DNA of 64,000 nucleotides from Hemileia vastatrix. Taxonomy: Eukaryota; Basidiomycota; Pucciniomycetes; Pucciniales; Zaghouaniaceae. The DNA lies in contig JASXTE010000005.1 in assembly GCA_030280995.1 (NCBI GenBank), positions 3,410,501 through 3,474,500 on the forward strand, read 5' to 3'. A program made the translations under genes and the position numbers. Positions 36,456 to 48,067 of this stretch are shown here, one piece after another. Under the pieces are notes generated by a model. The model made no database searches and was not told where the DNA came from. It was given only the letters and a program-made list of their open reading frames with translations. Every line of letters starts with the position of its first letter. Position 1 is the first letter of the stretch.

Positions 36456-39400
36456 TAGATAGTTTACTTGTGTGCAAAGCAAACTATCTTATATCTCCCA
36501 GTGCACAGAACCTCCATGTCTTAAGGACTGGAGTTGCTTTAAACCGCTTGAGATTCATTCTTTTTAAGGAGGATATCCCCTTCAGTTGTCTTATAGACTC
36601 TGGAGCTTCAATTTCTTTTGTCAGTTTATCTTTTGCCGAGAAGTTACAGCTGACATTTACAGATATCGATTGAACTCCAATTTTTTTGGTCAAATCAGAG
36701 GAACCCAAATACTGGGTCAGTAAGAAAGTTTTATGGGTTTTCAGCTTTCTGCATTTTCCCCCCTTCGAGTGGGAACTAACAGTCTTGGACTCCCCAAGGA
36801 TGGACGATACTATTCTTGGCCATGACTTTTTAACGCATTGGAATCCTGAAATTGACTGGACACTGGGATTGATCACCCCACGGACTAAGTATATTTCTAA
36901 TTCTTCAATGCATGTCAATAGGGAGTTAAACAACCCGCCTGACAATGTCCTGCTAGAGGGCAAACCTCTTCCAGATGACTTTCAAGCATCTGATCTTTCT
37001 TTAAATGAGTAATTGGCTAACCCTTCTAGCTCAATGACTTCACTCAAAGAGGATTTAAATTGCCTCAAAGTAATTGATTTATGCTCTCTCAATTCTGGTC
37101 TTCCCTCAACAGATTCTCTCAAAGATGATGAAGACGACCAAATCGACGTTGAAGCAATTAAATCGACTCTACCAGAAATCAATCATGATTTCCTCGATGT
37201 TTTTTCAATCTGCAAGGCCGATAAGTTATCACCTCATCGATTCTACAATCATCAGATAGAGTTAATAGGTCCAGTACCTCCGGCAGGTCCTGTCTATTCT
37301 TTGTTGAAGGACGAATCTCAAGTTCTTCGAGACCAAATTTCAGAGAATGTAGCCAAAGGTTTCATCAATGCCAGTAAATCTCTAACCGGCTCCCCTGTCC
37401 TCTTTGTAAAAAAGAAGGATGGTAGTCTTAGGTTGTGTGTTGACTATAGAAAGTTCAACACAGTCACTAAGAAGAATGCATATCCTGTTCCTCCTATGTC
37501 ATTGCTTCTTACCCTTTTTAATGGTGCTTATTTCTTTTCTAAAATTGATCTTAGAGGCACTTACAATCTTATTTGTATTGCTGAAGGTCATGAACCACTG
37601 ACTGCAATGCGCACTAGATTTGGTAGTTTTGAATATTTAGTTATGCCTTTTGGATTGTGTAACGCACCATCTACTTTTCAAACTTTTGTCAATGACATCT
37701 TTCAAGATGTTGTCGAACAATTTGTTGTCGTCTATTTAGATGATATTTTAATTTTCTCAAAGACACTAAATGAACATATTCATCATGTTCGACAGGTTTT
37801 AAATCTGCTTCGAGATCATGGACTCTACGCCAAGCATAATAAATGCGAATTCCATCTTAAATCTATTGATTTTTTGGGTTTTACATTATCCACTGATGGT
37901 TTAGTCGTGGAGAACAAAAAAGTTCAAAAGGTCCTGGAATGGGCTGAGCCCAAATCTGTTAAATCCCTCCAAGGAATTTTGGGTTTTGCAAATTTCTATA
38001 GAAGATTTATTAAAGATTACTCTAAAACTATTTCCAATCTTACTTCTCTTCTTAGAAAAGATATTCCTTTTTTTTTACTTCTACAGCGCGAAAGGAATTC
38101 AAAGCATTGAAGATGGTGTTCACCACAGCTCCAATTCTTTGACACTTTGATCCTACTGCTTTGACAATAGTCGACACAGATGCGAGCGATTATGCTATCG
38201 CAGGGGTCATTTCTCAATTGAATCGGGAAACAAAACTGTTTCATTCTGTTGCTTTTGAGTCACGCAAACTCATTTCAGCAGAATTAAATTATGAAATTCA
38301 TGACAAAGAGCTTTTAGCTATTATTCACTGTCTTAAAAAATGGCGCTCTTTCTTCTCAGCCTAGATAGTCCTTCTCAAATTTTAACAGACCATAATGCTT
38401 TGAAATACTTTATGTCTTCCAAAGTGTTAACCAGGCGTCAAGCCAGGTGGGCTGAATTTCTGTCTGAATTTCCCTTTTCTATTTCCTATCGCCCAGGTAA
38501 GAAATGCATTGTCCCAGATATCTTGTCACGTCGGGACGACATTTACCCACAGTGGGGGGACGCATTTGCTGACAAAAATCCAGCAAATGTGAAATCAATC
38601 TTCAACGAATCAATGTTAACGAATCATCAACTTAATTTGATGACAATTCAATCGTTTCAAAATCCACTATCCAACATCCTTGAAGCTCAGCTGAAGGACA
38701 ATTATTGTTTAGGGTTGAAAAACAAAATACTCTCGAAGCAAGGGGCCAAAAGATTTAGTATTGAATCAGGTCTATTAGTTTTTGAGGGTAGGGTAGTCAT
38801 ACCTGACAACAATGAAATAAAATTATTGATTTTCAAAAGTCGACATGATTCTCCATTAGTTGAACATTTTGGTGTTGATAAAACCTACCAGTTAATAGCG
38901 AGGGATTTTTTCTGGCCAGGTATGACCAGGGAAATCAAGGCCTATATAAAAGCTTGTTAAGAATGTAATAGGAATAAGGCTCCCTGTCACCGGAATTATG
39001 GGTTGCTTCAACCACTTCCTATTCCCTCTAAACCTTGGGAATCTTTATCGATGGATTTTATTTCTCAACTTCCCCTTTCTAATAATTTTGATGCTATATT
39101 AGTAATAGTAGATAGATTCTCAAAAATGTCTATTTTCATTAAAACCACTACTACTGCTACTGCAGAAGATCTGTCAAAATTGTTTCTAGAATATGTATTT
39201 TCCAAACACGGCTTACCTAATGATATTATTTCAGATAGAGGCTCATTTTTTGTATCCACATTCTGGACTCAACTGTGTTGACAACTCAATATCACGAGGA
39301 ACCTCTCCACAGCCTATCATCCCAAAACCAATGGGCAAACAGAAAGGGTCAACCAAATCCTCAAACAATACCTTTGAATGCATGTCAGTTACCAACAAGA

Positions 39401-39467
39401 CAATTGGACCACATGGCTACCATTGGCCAAATTAGCTTATAATAACTCAACTCATTCTTCGACACAA
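36446..39467 (+). pseudogene. Pol of C1 (PR, RT, RNase H, partial integrase)
   Basis: In the -1 frame of gag: protease LIDSGASISFV (about 36591), then RT (37013-38110) with CVDYRKFN, VMPFGLCNAPS and an intact YLDD at 37733-37744. RNase H follows after a 1-nt loss near 38072 (TDASDYAIAG, about 38173). The integrase core has MDFISQL and SDRGSFF. Stops: TGA 36671-36673 and TAA 37010-37012 (C2 keeps Arg and Gln codons), TGA near 39281, and TAA/TGA after. Coding ends at the deletion junction near 39468, before the integrase end and chromodomain. Confidence 0.9.
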
Positions 39468-39468
39468 C

Positions 39469-40326
39469 AATCTATTCCCCAAGTTCAAGTAACTTCTCGG
39501 CTACGTCAAAGGAAGCAGCATTGACAATGTTATCAATCTCGCCGCTCAATTCTTCAATATATCTTGCTCATCAAACCTAACGAGGTTTCTTCGACCATAC
39601 TTGATCGAGGGTTTCTTCGTTTTCCTCCCTCGAGGTAACAATTGGTAATCTATCCTCCACTGCCACTTCCACCGCAATGGGTCCCACAAGTGTCGCTTCC
39701 ACATTTGAAGCTTCTGTTGTAGGGGCCTTGATGATGACGTCTGAATTCTAAAAACCAAATCATTAGTAATTAAATTTATAAATTATAAAAGGGTGAACTT
39801 ACTTCGAAGATTGTGTCAGGCTCCAAAAATAATCTAGGAGTGACCTTCTCTGCCACCTCCCTTTCCTCTTTGTCATCTTCGATGACCACCCGTTGTTTTT
39901 TCGGGGTTTCCTTGAGATGGGAATTTCTTCCTCCTCCTCAAACAATTCGTCAACTTCCTCCTCGACAACCCCCCTCTTGTTCGCAGCCCTAGCCACCCAG
40001 ATGTTCACATCATCTTCAACTTCTTCCTCATTTTCCCCCACCGATTGATCGTCCCCAATTGACAAATTCCAGATGTCCTTGACTACTTCCTTCGTCTTAG
40101 TAAACCGACTCTCAATGTTGGCATTCTTTGCTAAGGCGTCACACGCCACTCTTCTCCATTGGCAAAACTCGCACTTCTGGCGAGGCCCTTGTGTCGCTGT
40201 GCTCTCCACGCAGAAATACTCCATTGACTTGCAAGCCGTGCAAGTCTTCGAAAATTGCCGTGTGACAACACCCCTATCCGCTTTAGGGTGTGGAGGCGTG
40301 GGAGTCGGTGTAGGGAAATACGTCAT
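39469..40326 (-). pseudogene. Antisense zinc-cluster-like gene of C1, spliced
   Basis: On the strand opposite to gag-pol. ATG at 40326; exon 1 to about 39803; intron 39802-39748 (GTAAGT...TTTTAG); exon 2 from 39747 to the deletion junction. It encodes CTACKSMEYFC, 12 residues, CEFCQWRRVAC: the C-X2-C-X6-C-X12-C-X2-C-X6-C spacing of fungal Zn2Cys6 clusters, though without the usual Lys/Arg richness in the first half. An acidic region (VEEEVDELFEEEEE) follows. A 1-nt frameshift lies near 39905. A TATA-like box (TATAAGA on the minus strand, 40411-40417) precedes the ATG by about 85 nt. C3 has the same gene and intron (59221-60243). A DNA-binding regulator is possible but unproven. Confidence 0.75.
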
Positions 40327-40427
40327 AGTGATTTAAAGTAATAAAATTAAAGTAAAAGAGGAAGGGAAATTAGTGTGGAAAATATGTTTTACGCTCAACG
40401 GAGTTCACGTTCTTATACCTGGGCATC

Positions 40428-41230
40428 TGTCACGCGCCACGTGACACTCGAGGCAAAAGTAGCTCATTAAATCAATACTAAAGGGTTCAAATCCATACTC
40501 AAAGCGCAGAAAGCAACTCTCCATAGCAACTGCGACTTTCCTTTGTGTACTTGCTATTCAATCGGGCTAGCCTAAAACTCTAAATCTAAATTAGTCAATC
40601 TCTCAATAGTGTGTCTTAGTCTTTTTCCCAATAAGCGACGCACAGTGCAATAGTTAATATAATAGTACATTAAAAGGTTTATGAAATGTCTGTGGGTTAT
40701 TAAGGGGTAATGAGCATGGACGGAATGGTTAGTGAAGGATTAAGGGGTTAACGGATGTTAGTGAGGATGGTCCAGGTGTAACGGATATATTTTAAATGGT
40801 TTGTGGAGTACGGAATAGTGGATGAGTATGAGGTCAATGCGAGGAGGAGTAAAGGATATAAAAGGGGCTGGGTTTTTGGTTCGACATTCCTTAGAATTAA
40901 ATTATAAAACGTATTTATAGTTAATAGTGATAAAACTCTACGTGAAAATCATTATTATTGTATCTTTCTTTATTTTCTCAATAATCATATCTAAATCCTA
41001 AATCTTTGATTGTTGAGTTTCCAACCCTTCGTGAGATCTTAAGAATTTTAATATTATCGTTCAATTATATCAGAATCCTTCTCAAACATAACTCGAAGCA
41101 GTAGTTCTTCCTTCGAGTCATCTTCGAATCACTTCCTCGAACTATCCCTCTGTGCTTAGAAGAAGTATCTGAACCTTTTATCTCACTTGCAGGAACATCC
41201 TTGACCTTGTGCGTAGGTCGTCCGGTGACA
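40428..41230 (+). repeat. 3' LTR of C1 (803 bp)
   Basis: Same length as the 5' LTR and about 98% identical by eye. Roughly half of the differences are C/T or G/A at CpG positions. The antisense gene promoter lies just outside it, at 40411-40417. Confidence 0.94.
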
Positions 41231-41235
41231 TTAAG

Positions 41236-43828
41236 GCAGGGCGCAACAAATTCTGTGGGGGTATACCAAGCACAGATAATGTGGGTATTGAAGGATGCAA
41301 TTCCAGATCATGTGGGAATTTTCATGGATGATGGAGGTATAAAAGGACCAGACAGTGATTAAAATGGGGAAGTGTTAGAGGAGAATCCTTATATTAGAAG
41401 GTTTGTTTGGGAATATGCAATTACTCTGGAAAGAGGGCTATTCAGGATAGAAGTGGCAGGATTAACAATATCTGGATCCTAATTTTCTTGTTGTGTTCCA
41501 GCGCTAGATATAGTGGGACATGTGGTATGCAAGGAAGGGAGGATCATGACGGAAAAACAGAAGAATAAGGTGCTTACATGGCCAAGGCCAAGAAATACTA
41601 CGGAAGTTAGAGGATTTTTAGGCATTTGTACATATTTAAGAGTGTTTATTTGATATTTTTCTATGTTATCTTCACCCTTAAGACGCTTAACAAGATAAGA
41701 TGTTGTATGGGATTGGACGGAGGAATGTGATGAGTCATTCAAGTTGTTGAAAAGGATTGTAGGAAAAGATATTATTTTGAAGAAATTGGAGTATGGACAA
41801 GGCTATGGGAAAAATAATCTAGCAGTGGATTCTAGTGTGTCTGTAGTGGGCGCAGTTTTGATGCAGGAGGATGAGGAAGGTAATGATAGAACTGTCTTTA
41901 TGAATCTAAGACTTTTACTAGAGTAGAGTCTAGGTACTCCCAGTCTAAGATGGAGTTATGCAGAGTAGCAAAGATTCTTAAGAAGCTACAATGGATGCTT
42001 TGGGGGCAACATTTTGAGTTGCAGGTTGATGCGCTATCATTGGTACAAATGATTAGTAGCCCAAGTTTACCAGATGAGCCCAAGACAAGGTGGGTAGCGC
42101 AGATTGATTTACTTTCTTTTGATTTGGTCCACAATCCGGGAAAAACTTTCACTATGCCAGATTCATTATCTAGAAGACCGCCATGTGAAGAAGACTTGGA
42201 CACCAAAGAATTTGAAGAAGATAAGAGATGGGTAAATGGCATAGATTATTGTTATGAAAAATTTGGGAAGGTTTTCCGTGATGACAATAAACTAGCAGGC
42301 AAGGTTGTCTGTGATGACAATAAAATAGTTGCGTGGAATGTCCATAAAGACATAAGGCTAGATGTTGATGATGTGCAGGATGTTTGCAAAGGTAGTCTGC
42401 AACTGGATTTAGGGAACATTGAAGCTAACGTAGCGACAGGGAGTGTGCTAGGCAAGGCAACAGAAGAGTCAGATGACAAAGATGATTCAAGGGGAAGTCA
42501 AGATAGTAGCACTCATCCCAAAGAAGGGGAGTATTCTGAAGATGATGCATCTACTGATGAGGGAGTAGAGTTGTTAAGACTATATCTGGAAGGCAGTAGT
42601 AGACCAGATTTTTGTGATAAAAAGGTTTGGCACAATATTGAAAAAGAACGCTAAAGGCTATTTTATAAAAGATGGGAAGTTATGGAAGGATCAAGCCTTG
42701 TTTCCCCAGTTAGTTGTTCCAACTAGGAAAAGGAAGGAAACAATACTCAGGGAGTGACATGAGAATTTAGGACATAGAGGTCAAGACAAGACGTATTGCA
42801 GAGTTAGGGAGAGATTCTGGAGGCCCAATATGAAGAATGAAGTAAGAGATTGGGTCAAATCTTGTCCTGAATGTCAGCAAGGGAGTTTCAGAAAGCCAAA
42901 GAGAAAGGTAGAGTGACGGGCAAAGATACTGTTTTTGGCAGGGTCAGTTTAGACGCAGTCCATATAAAAGAAAGATGCTTTAAATACTTGGTAGTAGCCA
43001 TGGATGATCTATCAGGATGGGTTGAAGCAGCGCCATTGGTAAATCTTAAGGCAAGTAATGTAGCTGAGTTCTTGAAAAAAAAATGGGTTTATAGGTATGG
43101 GGTAATGAAGATGGTGACTGTAGATGGTGGCACTGAATTTTCTGGAGAATTCCAAGAGGTAGTTAAAGGTATTGGTGCAAGGCTATGAGTTGAAACACCA
43201 TATTATCGTGAAGCAGAGGGGATGGTAGAAAGAGGGCATCAAGTTATAAAGGATGCGCTAGTTAAATTATGTGGGAATAATGGTGAAAAGTGGAAGAACT
43301 ACTGGCCATTAGTTTTGTTTGCAGACAGGATTTCAGTTAAAAGGACAACAGGGTTTTCACCATATGAACTTATGTTTGGTCAAAGGGCGGTATTACCTAT
43401 TGATCTAGAGGCTAGATCTTTTCTAGGATGTGACTGGGATCAAGTGCGCTTGACTGAAGATTTAATTCTAGCAAGGGTAGCGCAGCTTGAAAGAAAGGAC
43501 AAGTTTGTGGAGAAGGCATATGATAGAATGATGCAGATCCGTGACAAGTCAGTTAAATATTGGAATGAGCCTTTAGCGCATAGGTTAAAGAAGCCATTGA
43601 ACCCAGGAAATTTGGTTTTGGTTTATAATAGAAGTTTAGAAAGCCAATGGGGGAAGATGTTTGCTGACAGATGGAACGGTACTTATAGGGTCAGAAAGCA
43701 GATACTGGGGGGTTTTACTTACTGGAGGAACTAGATGGTACTGAATGGAAGTGGAATGTGGCAGCAGATCAGATCAAAAGGTTCTACCCAAGGGGTGTTC
43801 CAGTGATACAAGATGACCTCCTGAATTA
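41236..43828 (+). pseudogene. RT end, RNase H and integrase of B
   Basis: RT resumes with QGATNS and the catalytic box FMDD at 41321-41332, then DGGIKG. Stops interrupt it near 41360, 41479, 41650 and 41697. RNase H-like sequence (AVDSSVSVVGAVLMQ) leads into 41950-42654. The integrase zinc region (HENLGHRG...CPECQ) is near 42758-42880. The catalytic core has SLDAV, TVDGGTEF and EAEGMVERGH (D,D,E), with a TGA at 43186-43188. The C-terminal part runs to about 43828 and no chromodomain is visible. The copy is decayed. Confidence 0.88.
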
Positions 43829-44460
43829 AGAAAAACTACCAGAATGACCTCCTGGAAGAGGTTAAACTAAAAATTTATGTTAAGCTTTGTTTTTCTTAGA
43901 GAACTCACAGGAGGCTTGACACAGTTGTGACAGATAGAGGGCTCTAACTGTAAGTTAGGTGCACTAAGGCTGAACAGGAAACTGGCATAAGCGCTCAGAT
44001 GAGGACACAGAGGAAAATGAAATCTTATATTTTAATCATTCAAGGGGACATGATGAGATAGGCAATTGGATTAAAGAAGGCACATACCATGTAAATGCAA
44101 AAGATGCTGGGAATTTATCTAATGGGCTAACTAACCAGGATTGGAATAATGACTTATAGATGGGGCCCTCTACAGTTCGATTCTTATTTACATCATGTAT
44201 TTTTGTATTGCAGTAAAGGTGGTAAAGTTTTATGATTTAAAAGGTTTATTTATGATTTTTTAGGGTTTACAGTCTTTTAAAGAAAGTAGAGGGAGAAATG
44301 TTAGGTGCTCTAAATTTAGAAGACAGGTAGTATGGAAGACAGGTGTAGTAAAAAAGCGTCATGTCTAAAATGATTATTTAAAGGCATAGTGTGAAAAATA
44401 TATGAAGACTATGTACAGGAATAATGGACAGAGAAGGCTCATATGGAGGGCGCTAGTGGA

Positions 44461-45122
44461 CTATTCAGTATCGGGGTGAAAGCTATTAGGATATCCCTTC
44501 CAGTCTTCAGGCATGAAAAAACGACAAGGATTGGCGGGGAATCCAAGAATAGTTGATGAACTGATTTTTTTCATTAGCTGACCTATCATTTCTATATGGT
44601 TGTAGCGGGCTTCAAGTTCAGCGTCAGAAAAAGCTGGTACATTATAATAGGATAGAGACATAGCATCATATATAAGACGAAGTCTAGAAAACATTCGCAT
44701 GGAATGGACGAAATGTAAAGGAATAGGAACCCATCCCTGAGAGATGGATTCATTGAAGCCTGAAAAAGAGTCAGCGGGTAAATGAAGCGTAAGTATAATA
44801 AATGGTAATTACTTGCTAATAAATTTTGTGGGCACTCTGATGGCAAAGAAATGGTAATTGCGTCAGGAGCAGCTGTAGTGGAGCCTGAGTGCATGGAAGC
44901 ATTGGAGCTCGGAGTGGAAAAAAGCACAGTGCTAAGCTGGATAGATATTTTGCGCCTGGGAAAAGTAGGAAGTGATGGCGACTCATAAGGAATGTTGTTA
45001 TTGGCGGAAGAATTGGATCTAGCGGGACTATTAGTTTTAATTATGGGGGCGCTACTGGTGGAACTAGGAGGAAAGCAAATATAGCCAGTAGGCTGAGGAG
45101 TATTACGGTTCAGAGAGATATT
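44461..45122 (-). CDS. Antisense spliced gene 2 of element B, unknown function
   Basis: Exon at about 45122-44813, intron 44812-44760 (GTAATT...TTTTTCAG with a GCTGAC branch-like site), exon 44759-44461; phases agree. The product has a Ser/Thr/Pro-rich first part (NTPQPTGYICFPPSSTS) and a folded-looking second part (MRMFSRLRLIYDAMSL, FFMPEDWKGYP). Open coding through a spliced intron on the strand opposite pol argues for a real gene. It may be the downstream end of the antisense gene starting at 46818 or a separate gene. An in-frame TGA at 45123-45125 means the true start or acceptor is unresolved. I do not recognise the family. Confidence 0.5.
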
Positions 45123-45733
45123 TCAAGTTTTGTGGTATCTAAAGCAGCTGTCACAGGCAGGTATAAAGGAGGAATACCCCTGAGGTATAGAAAATGTACA
45201 ATGAAAGTTGCAGCGTTTACAAAATTAGCACACTTGATCTTTGGGAAATGTGCGATATTGAATCATGATGTTTGGATGAAAGTAATCCGGCTTATTAGAT
45301 GGGCTATTTTTAGGTTAATAATGGCATTATGGTAGAGATGTCAGTTGCGCAATAACTGACATGAGTGCTGAATGGTTACTAAGATGGATGTGAAGAATCT
45401 TCATCAAAGAAGAAAAAAAATGAGGGACCTAAGGAAAGGAGAATCAATTTCAGTCAAGAGAAAGTCATACGCTGCAAAGATCTGAAGATTTCAAGGGAAC
45501 GCATGCATATATGACGCAGGGGATGTATTTGCTGCTATAGGGAGTAGCACTGATCTCAGATTTATTTTGTGTTTATCATTTTACTTTTCATTGGCACTTA
45601 GTAGTAAGGTGCGCTTTTTGGAAAAAGGATGATATTTTTTTCTGGGGGCAACTCATCTTGCAGATTTTGGGCTCTCACAAGGGACTTAAGGTCAAGCAGA
45701 ATTAAGGAGAAAGAAAAATTATTATTAAATTTT

Positions 45734-46818
45734 TTACAAAACTATATACAATTTTTTAAGGAATATATAAAAAAGATTTTTAGTATTCTGCGTCATTGTA
45801 GATAGGGACGCAGAAGGCCAGTCGTAAAAAGCCTCTTGCATGTTTTGCTGCAAAGTGGTGACTAGCTGTTTTCTTTTGTCATACTCGGTGCGAGTATAGA
45901 CCGGGACCGCCTCAAGAAATTTTTCGACGGTGACTATCATATTGTTCATACAATGCATGGTTGCATCATATGGTGCGCAGGCAACGTGCTCTGAAAATTC
46001 CCAGTTTTGAGCCATGGCGGGTTCTTCTTCTTCTTTGTCCTTGTCAGGGGGGACGTTGGCTGGCCAATCATCCGGGATGATAGCGTTGAAGACTGGTTGA
46101 AGGGTAGTCCAGTAAGGAGTTGGTGAGTGTGGAGTGCACTCAGGAATTGGATCGGTATCCCAGATGGGATCTTCTTCCAAGGCAGGAAGGAAAAGGGGAG
46201 CATTAGGCGGCAGAGGAGATGCAGTGTAAGGAGTTGCTGGCGCATTATAAGAGAGAAAAGAGCTTATGTTACCATTTTAAGAAAAAAAAAGAGAGCTTAC
46301 TGTACTATCCTCTGAAAAGAGAGAATTTGGAATGGAGGCAACACTACTAGGTGTAGGTGCACGGTGATTAACCTTGGCTTGTTTGTTGCTAGGTGGAGTT
46401 GAAGATATAGGCGCAGGGCGCTTGATGGCCAACTGACTCATCATATTTGAGGTTGAAGCGTTGGGATCCAGGCGTGCAAAAGTGGGCGGCCCATTGTAAC
46501 TACATTTCTTCTTGCGTTGTTTACAGTAATCGCATGACTAAGAAAGAAAAAAATAGAAGATTAGTAATTAGGAGAAAGGAAGGAAAAGAAAAGAAGAAAA
46601 AAGACTTACAGTAAAGAAAACGTTGCCACGTCAGGCTTTGAGAAATGAAAGGGAGTTATGCCATTCTCAATGCAGCAGGTGCATCTTGTCCCACCCATCA
46701 GCGTAGTAACTGGTGTCACAGGTGGAGCAGCAGCAGGCTGGGTATGCACAAACTGCCAGATAGCGTCCACAACGTTGGCTATATTTTCAGTATTAACGGT
46801 ATTATGTCTAGTATTCAT
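45734..46818 (-). pseudogene. Antisense zinc-cluster-like gene 1 of element B
   Basis: Starts MNTRHNTVNTENIANVV at 46818. Exon 1 46818-46610 includes CTCC; intron 46609-46538 (GTAAGT...TTTCTTAG); exon 2 46537-46301 opens SCDYCKQRKKKCSYNG, a basic C-X2-C-X6-C half-cluster as in Zn2Cys6 proteins; donor GTAAGC at 46300. A further acidic exon-like frame, MEEDPIWDTDPIPE and upstream, lies at about 46250-45734. Joining exons 1 and 2 in the cysteine frame needs a 1-nt shift, so this copy has probably decayed. A TATAAATA box (minus strand, 46910-46917) lies about 92 nt upstream of the ATG, just inside the 3' LTR boundary. Confidence 0.6.
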
Positions 46819-46909
46819 TGAAAAGGCAGAAAAAATGAAGAAAAGAGGATTGTAATAAATAAGAGAAGATGGAAGAAGATGGAGGAAGAAGACTCTGCAA
46901 GACACAGGA

Positions 46910-46917
46910 TATTTATA
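46910..46917 (-). promoter_or_regulatory. TATA box for the antisense gene of B
   Basis: TATAAATA on the minus strand, between the 3' LTR (46951) and the antisense ATG (46818). Its placement matches the TATA-like boxes of family C. Confidence 0.5.
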
Positions 46918-46940
46918 GGCTCCTGGGGACAGTCGCAAGT

Positions 46941-46950
46941 AGAGGGAGGA
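46941..46950 (+). other. Polypurine tract of B
   Basis: AGAGGGAGGA directly before the 3' LTR start TGTGGTAC. This shows that the antisense genes are inside the element rather than next to it. Confidence 0.75.
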
Positions 46951-48067
46951 TGTGGTACACACCTCGCAGGTGGTTTGATTTTGGACCAATCAGCTCGCAT
47001 AGTCCAGGAAGAACAAAGAGGATTCATAGAACAGTAGGAAGTGCTAAACTATAATGTGTGTTTGTGTGTTTCAAGGACAAAGAGAAATAGAAGTGCGGAA
47101 GAGGATTCAGGGTCTGTGTGCTTGGATTTTGCAGCAGGATGCGCCGCATAATGGGGAATTGTGTGTTATTGATTTAGGACTGCAAGCGCTGAACAATATG
47201 GACTTGTATTTTCCAATAATCGTGTATTATGCACTAAGGAAGGCATTATGGCTTAAGGAAAGGCTCAAGTGCAAAGTATACTGCACCACGGCTAGTGTGG
47301 TAACTTACTGAAACAGGTGATATAGGAGGTTAACTAGTTGAAAATCAAAGCAACTAGGATCAGCCTTAGAAGGAGTCAAACTTGGAAGTAGCGCTGAAAC
47401 AAACAAAGGTACATTCAAGGGCGCTCATGTCAAGGTGTCAAGAATGAGTGAGACAAGTTAATACTAGTGTTAGTAAGGATAGGGTATGTTTTAGGCGCTT
47501 TAGTTGTTACAAGTGGTGTACATTGTCTACTAATAGATTAGTTAATGTTTTACTAATGTAACACTAGAGTCAGCGCTGGAGATCCACTAGGGAACTGTGT
47601 TTAAAGCGCTGGAAAAATATAAAGAGGGTATCACATCTAGTAATAGCGAGAGGACAATTGGACAAATAGTTTTTTAACATAAAAGTAGTTAATAATTGTG
47701 AAGTCAAAGATATTAGAATTTTCAGCAATCAATTGTTTGAGAGTATTTAGATTCAAAGGATTAACTATTATTAGAGTTATTTTATTGCTATAATAAGGCA
47801 TATTTGAAGAGAGCGCTTCAAGAGGGAGTAGGTGTGGATATTAGCACTTGTTAAGAATAGAAATATCTGGATAGTAATACTTGTTTTTTTGGATCTTTTA
47901 AAAAACTCAGTTCTCAACTTATAAACTTTCTAATCACATATTAGTGTTACACATTATTGCGCTGTCTTTGAAAATAAGAGTGGCGGGTGCTTCTTTTTAG
48001 AAATTGAAATGAAGAACCAACCCATCTTGCATTGTGTCTACTGCTTAGTACTTTAGAACTCTCTACA
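46951..48067 (+). repeat. 3' LTR of element B (1117 bp)
   Basis: Same length and ends as 17100-18216, with scattered substitutions. It ends CTCTCTACA. Confidence 0.92.

Larger units (their letters stand above)
34388..41230 (+). mobile_element. Ty3/gypsy chromovirus C1 inserted in B
   Basis: Flanked by the perfect duplication TTAAG (34383-34387 and 41231-41235). Two 803-bp LTRs (34388-35190, 40428-41230) differ at about 15 positions. Inside are gag, a -1 frameshift site, and protease, RT, RNase H and integrase on the plus strand, then a minus-strand gene ahead of the 3' LTR. An internal deletion near 39468 fused the middle of the integrase directly to the 3' part of the antisense gene, removing the integrase end, chromodomain and spacer. 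Confidence 0.94.
17100..48067 (+). mobile_element. Ty3/gypsy element B, split by A2 and C1
   Basis: Two 1117-bp LTRs, TGTGGTACACACC...CTCTCTACA, bound the element at 17100-18216 and 46951-48067. Removing A2 (20275-32897) and C1 (34388-41230), each with its 5-bp duplication, leaves about 11.5 kb: gag, protease, RT, RNase H, integrase, then about 3 kb with minus-strand spliced genes, a polypurine tract and the 3' LTR. The gag/pro frame continues across the A2 site and the RT frame across the C1 site, which confirms the nesting. Flanks AGCAT (left) and GTGTC (right) do not match, so no target duplication is seen for B itself. Confidence 0.9.
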
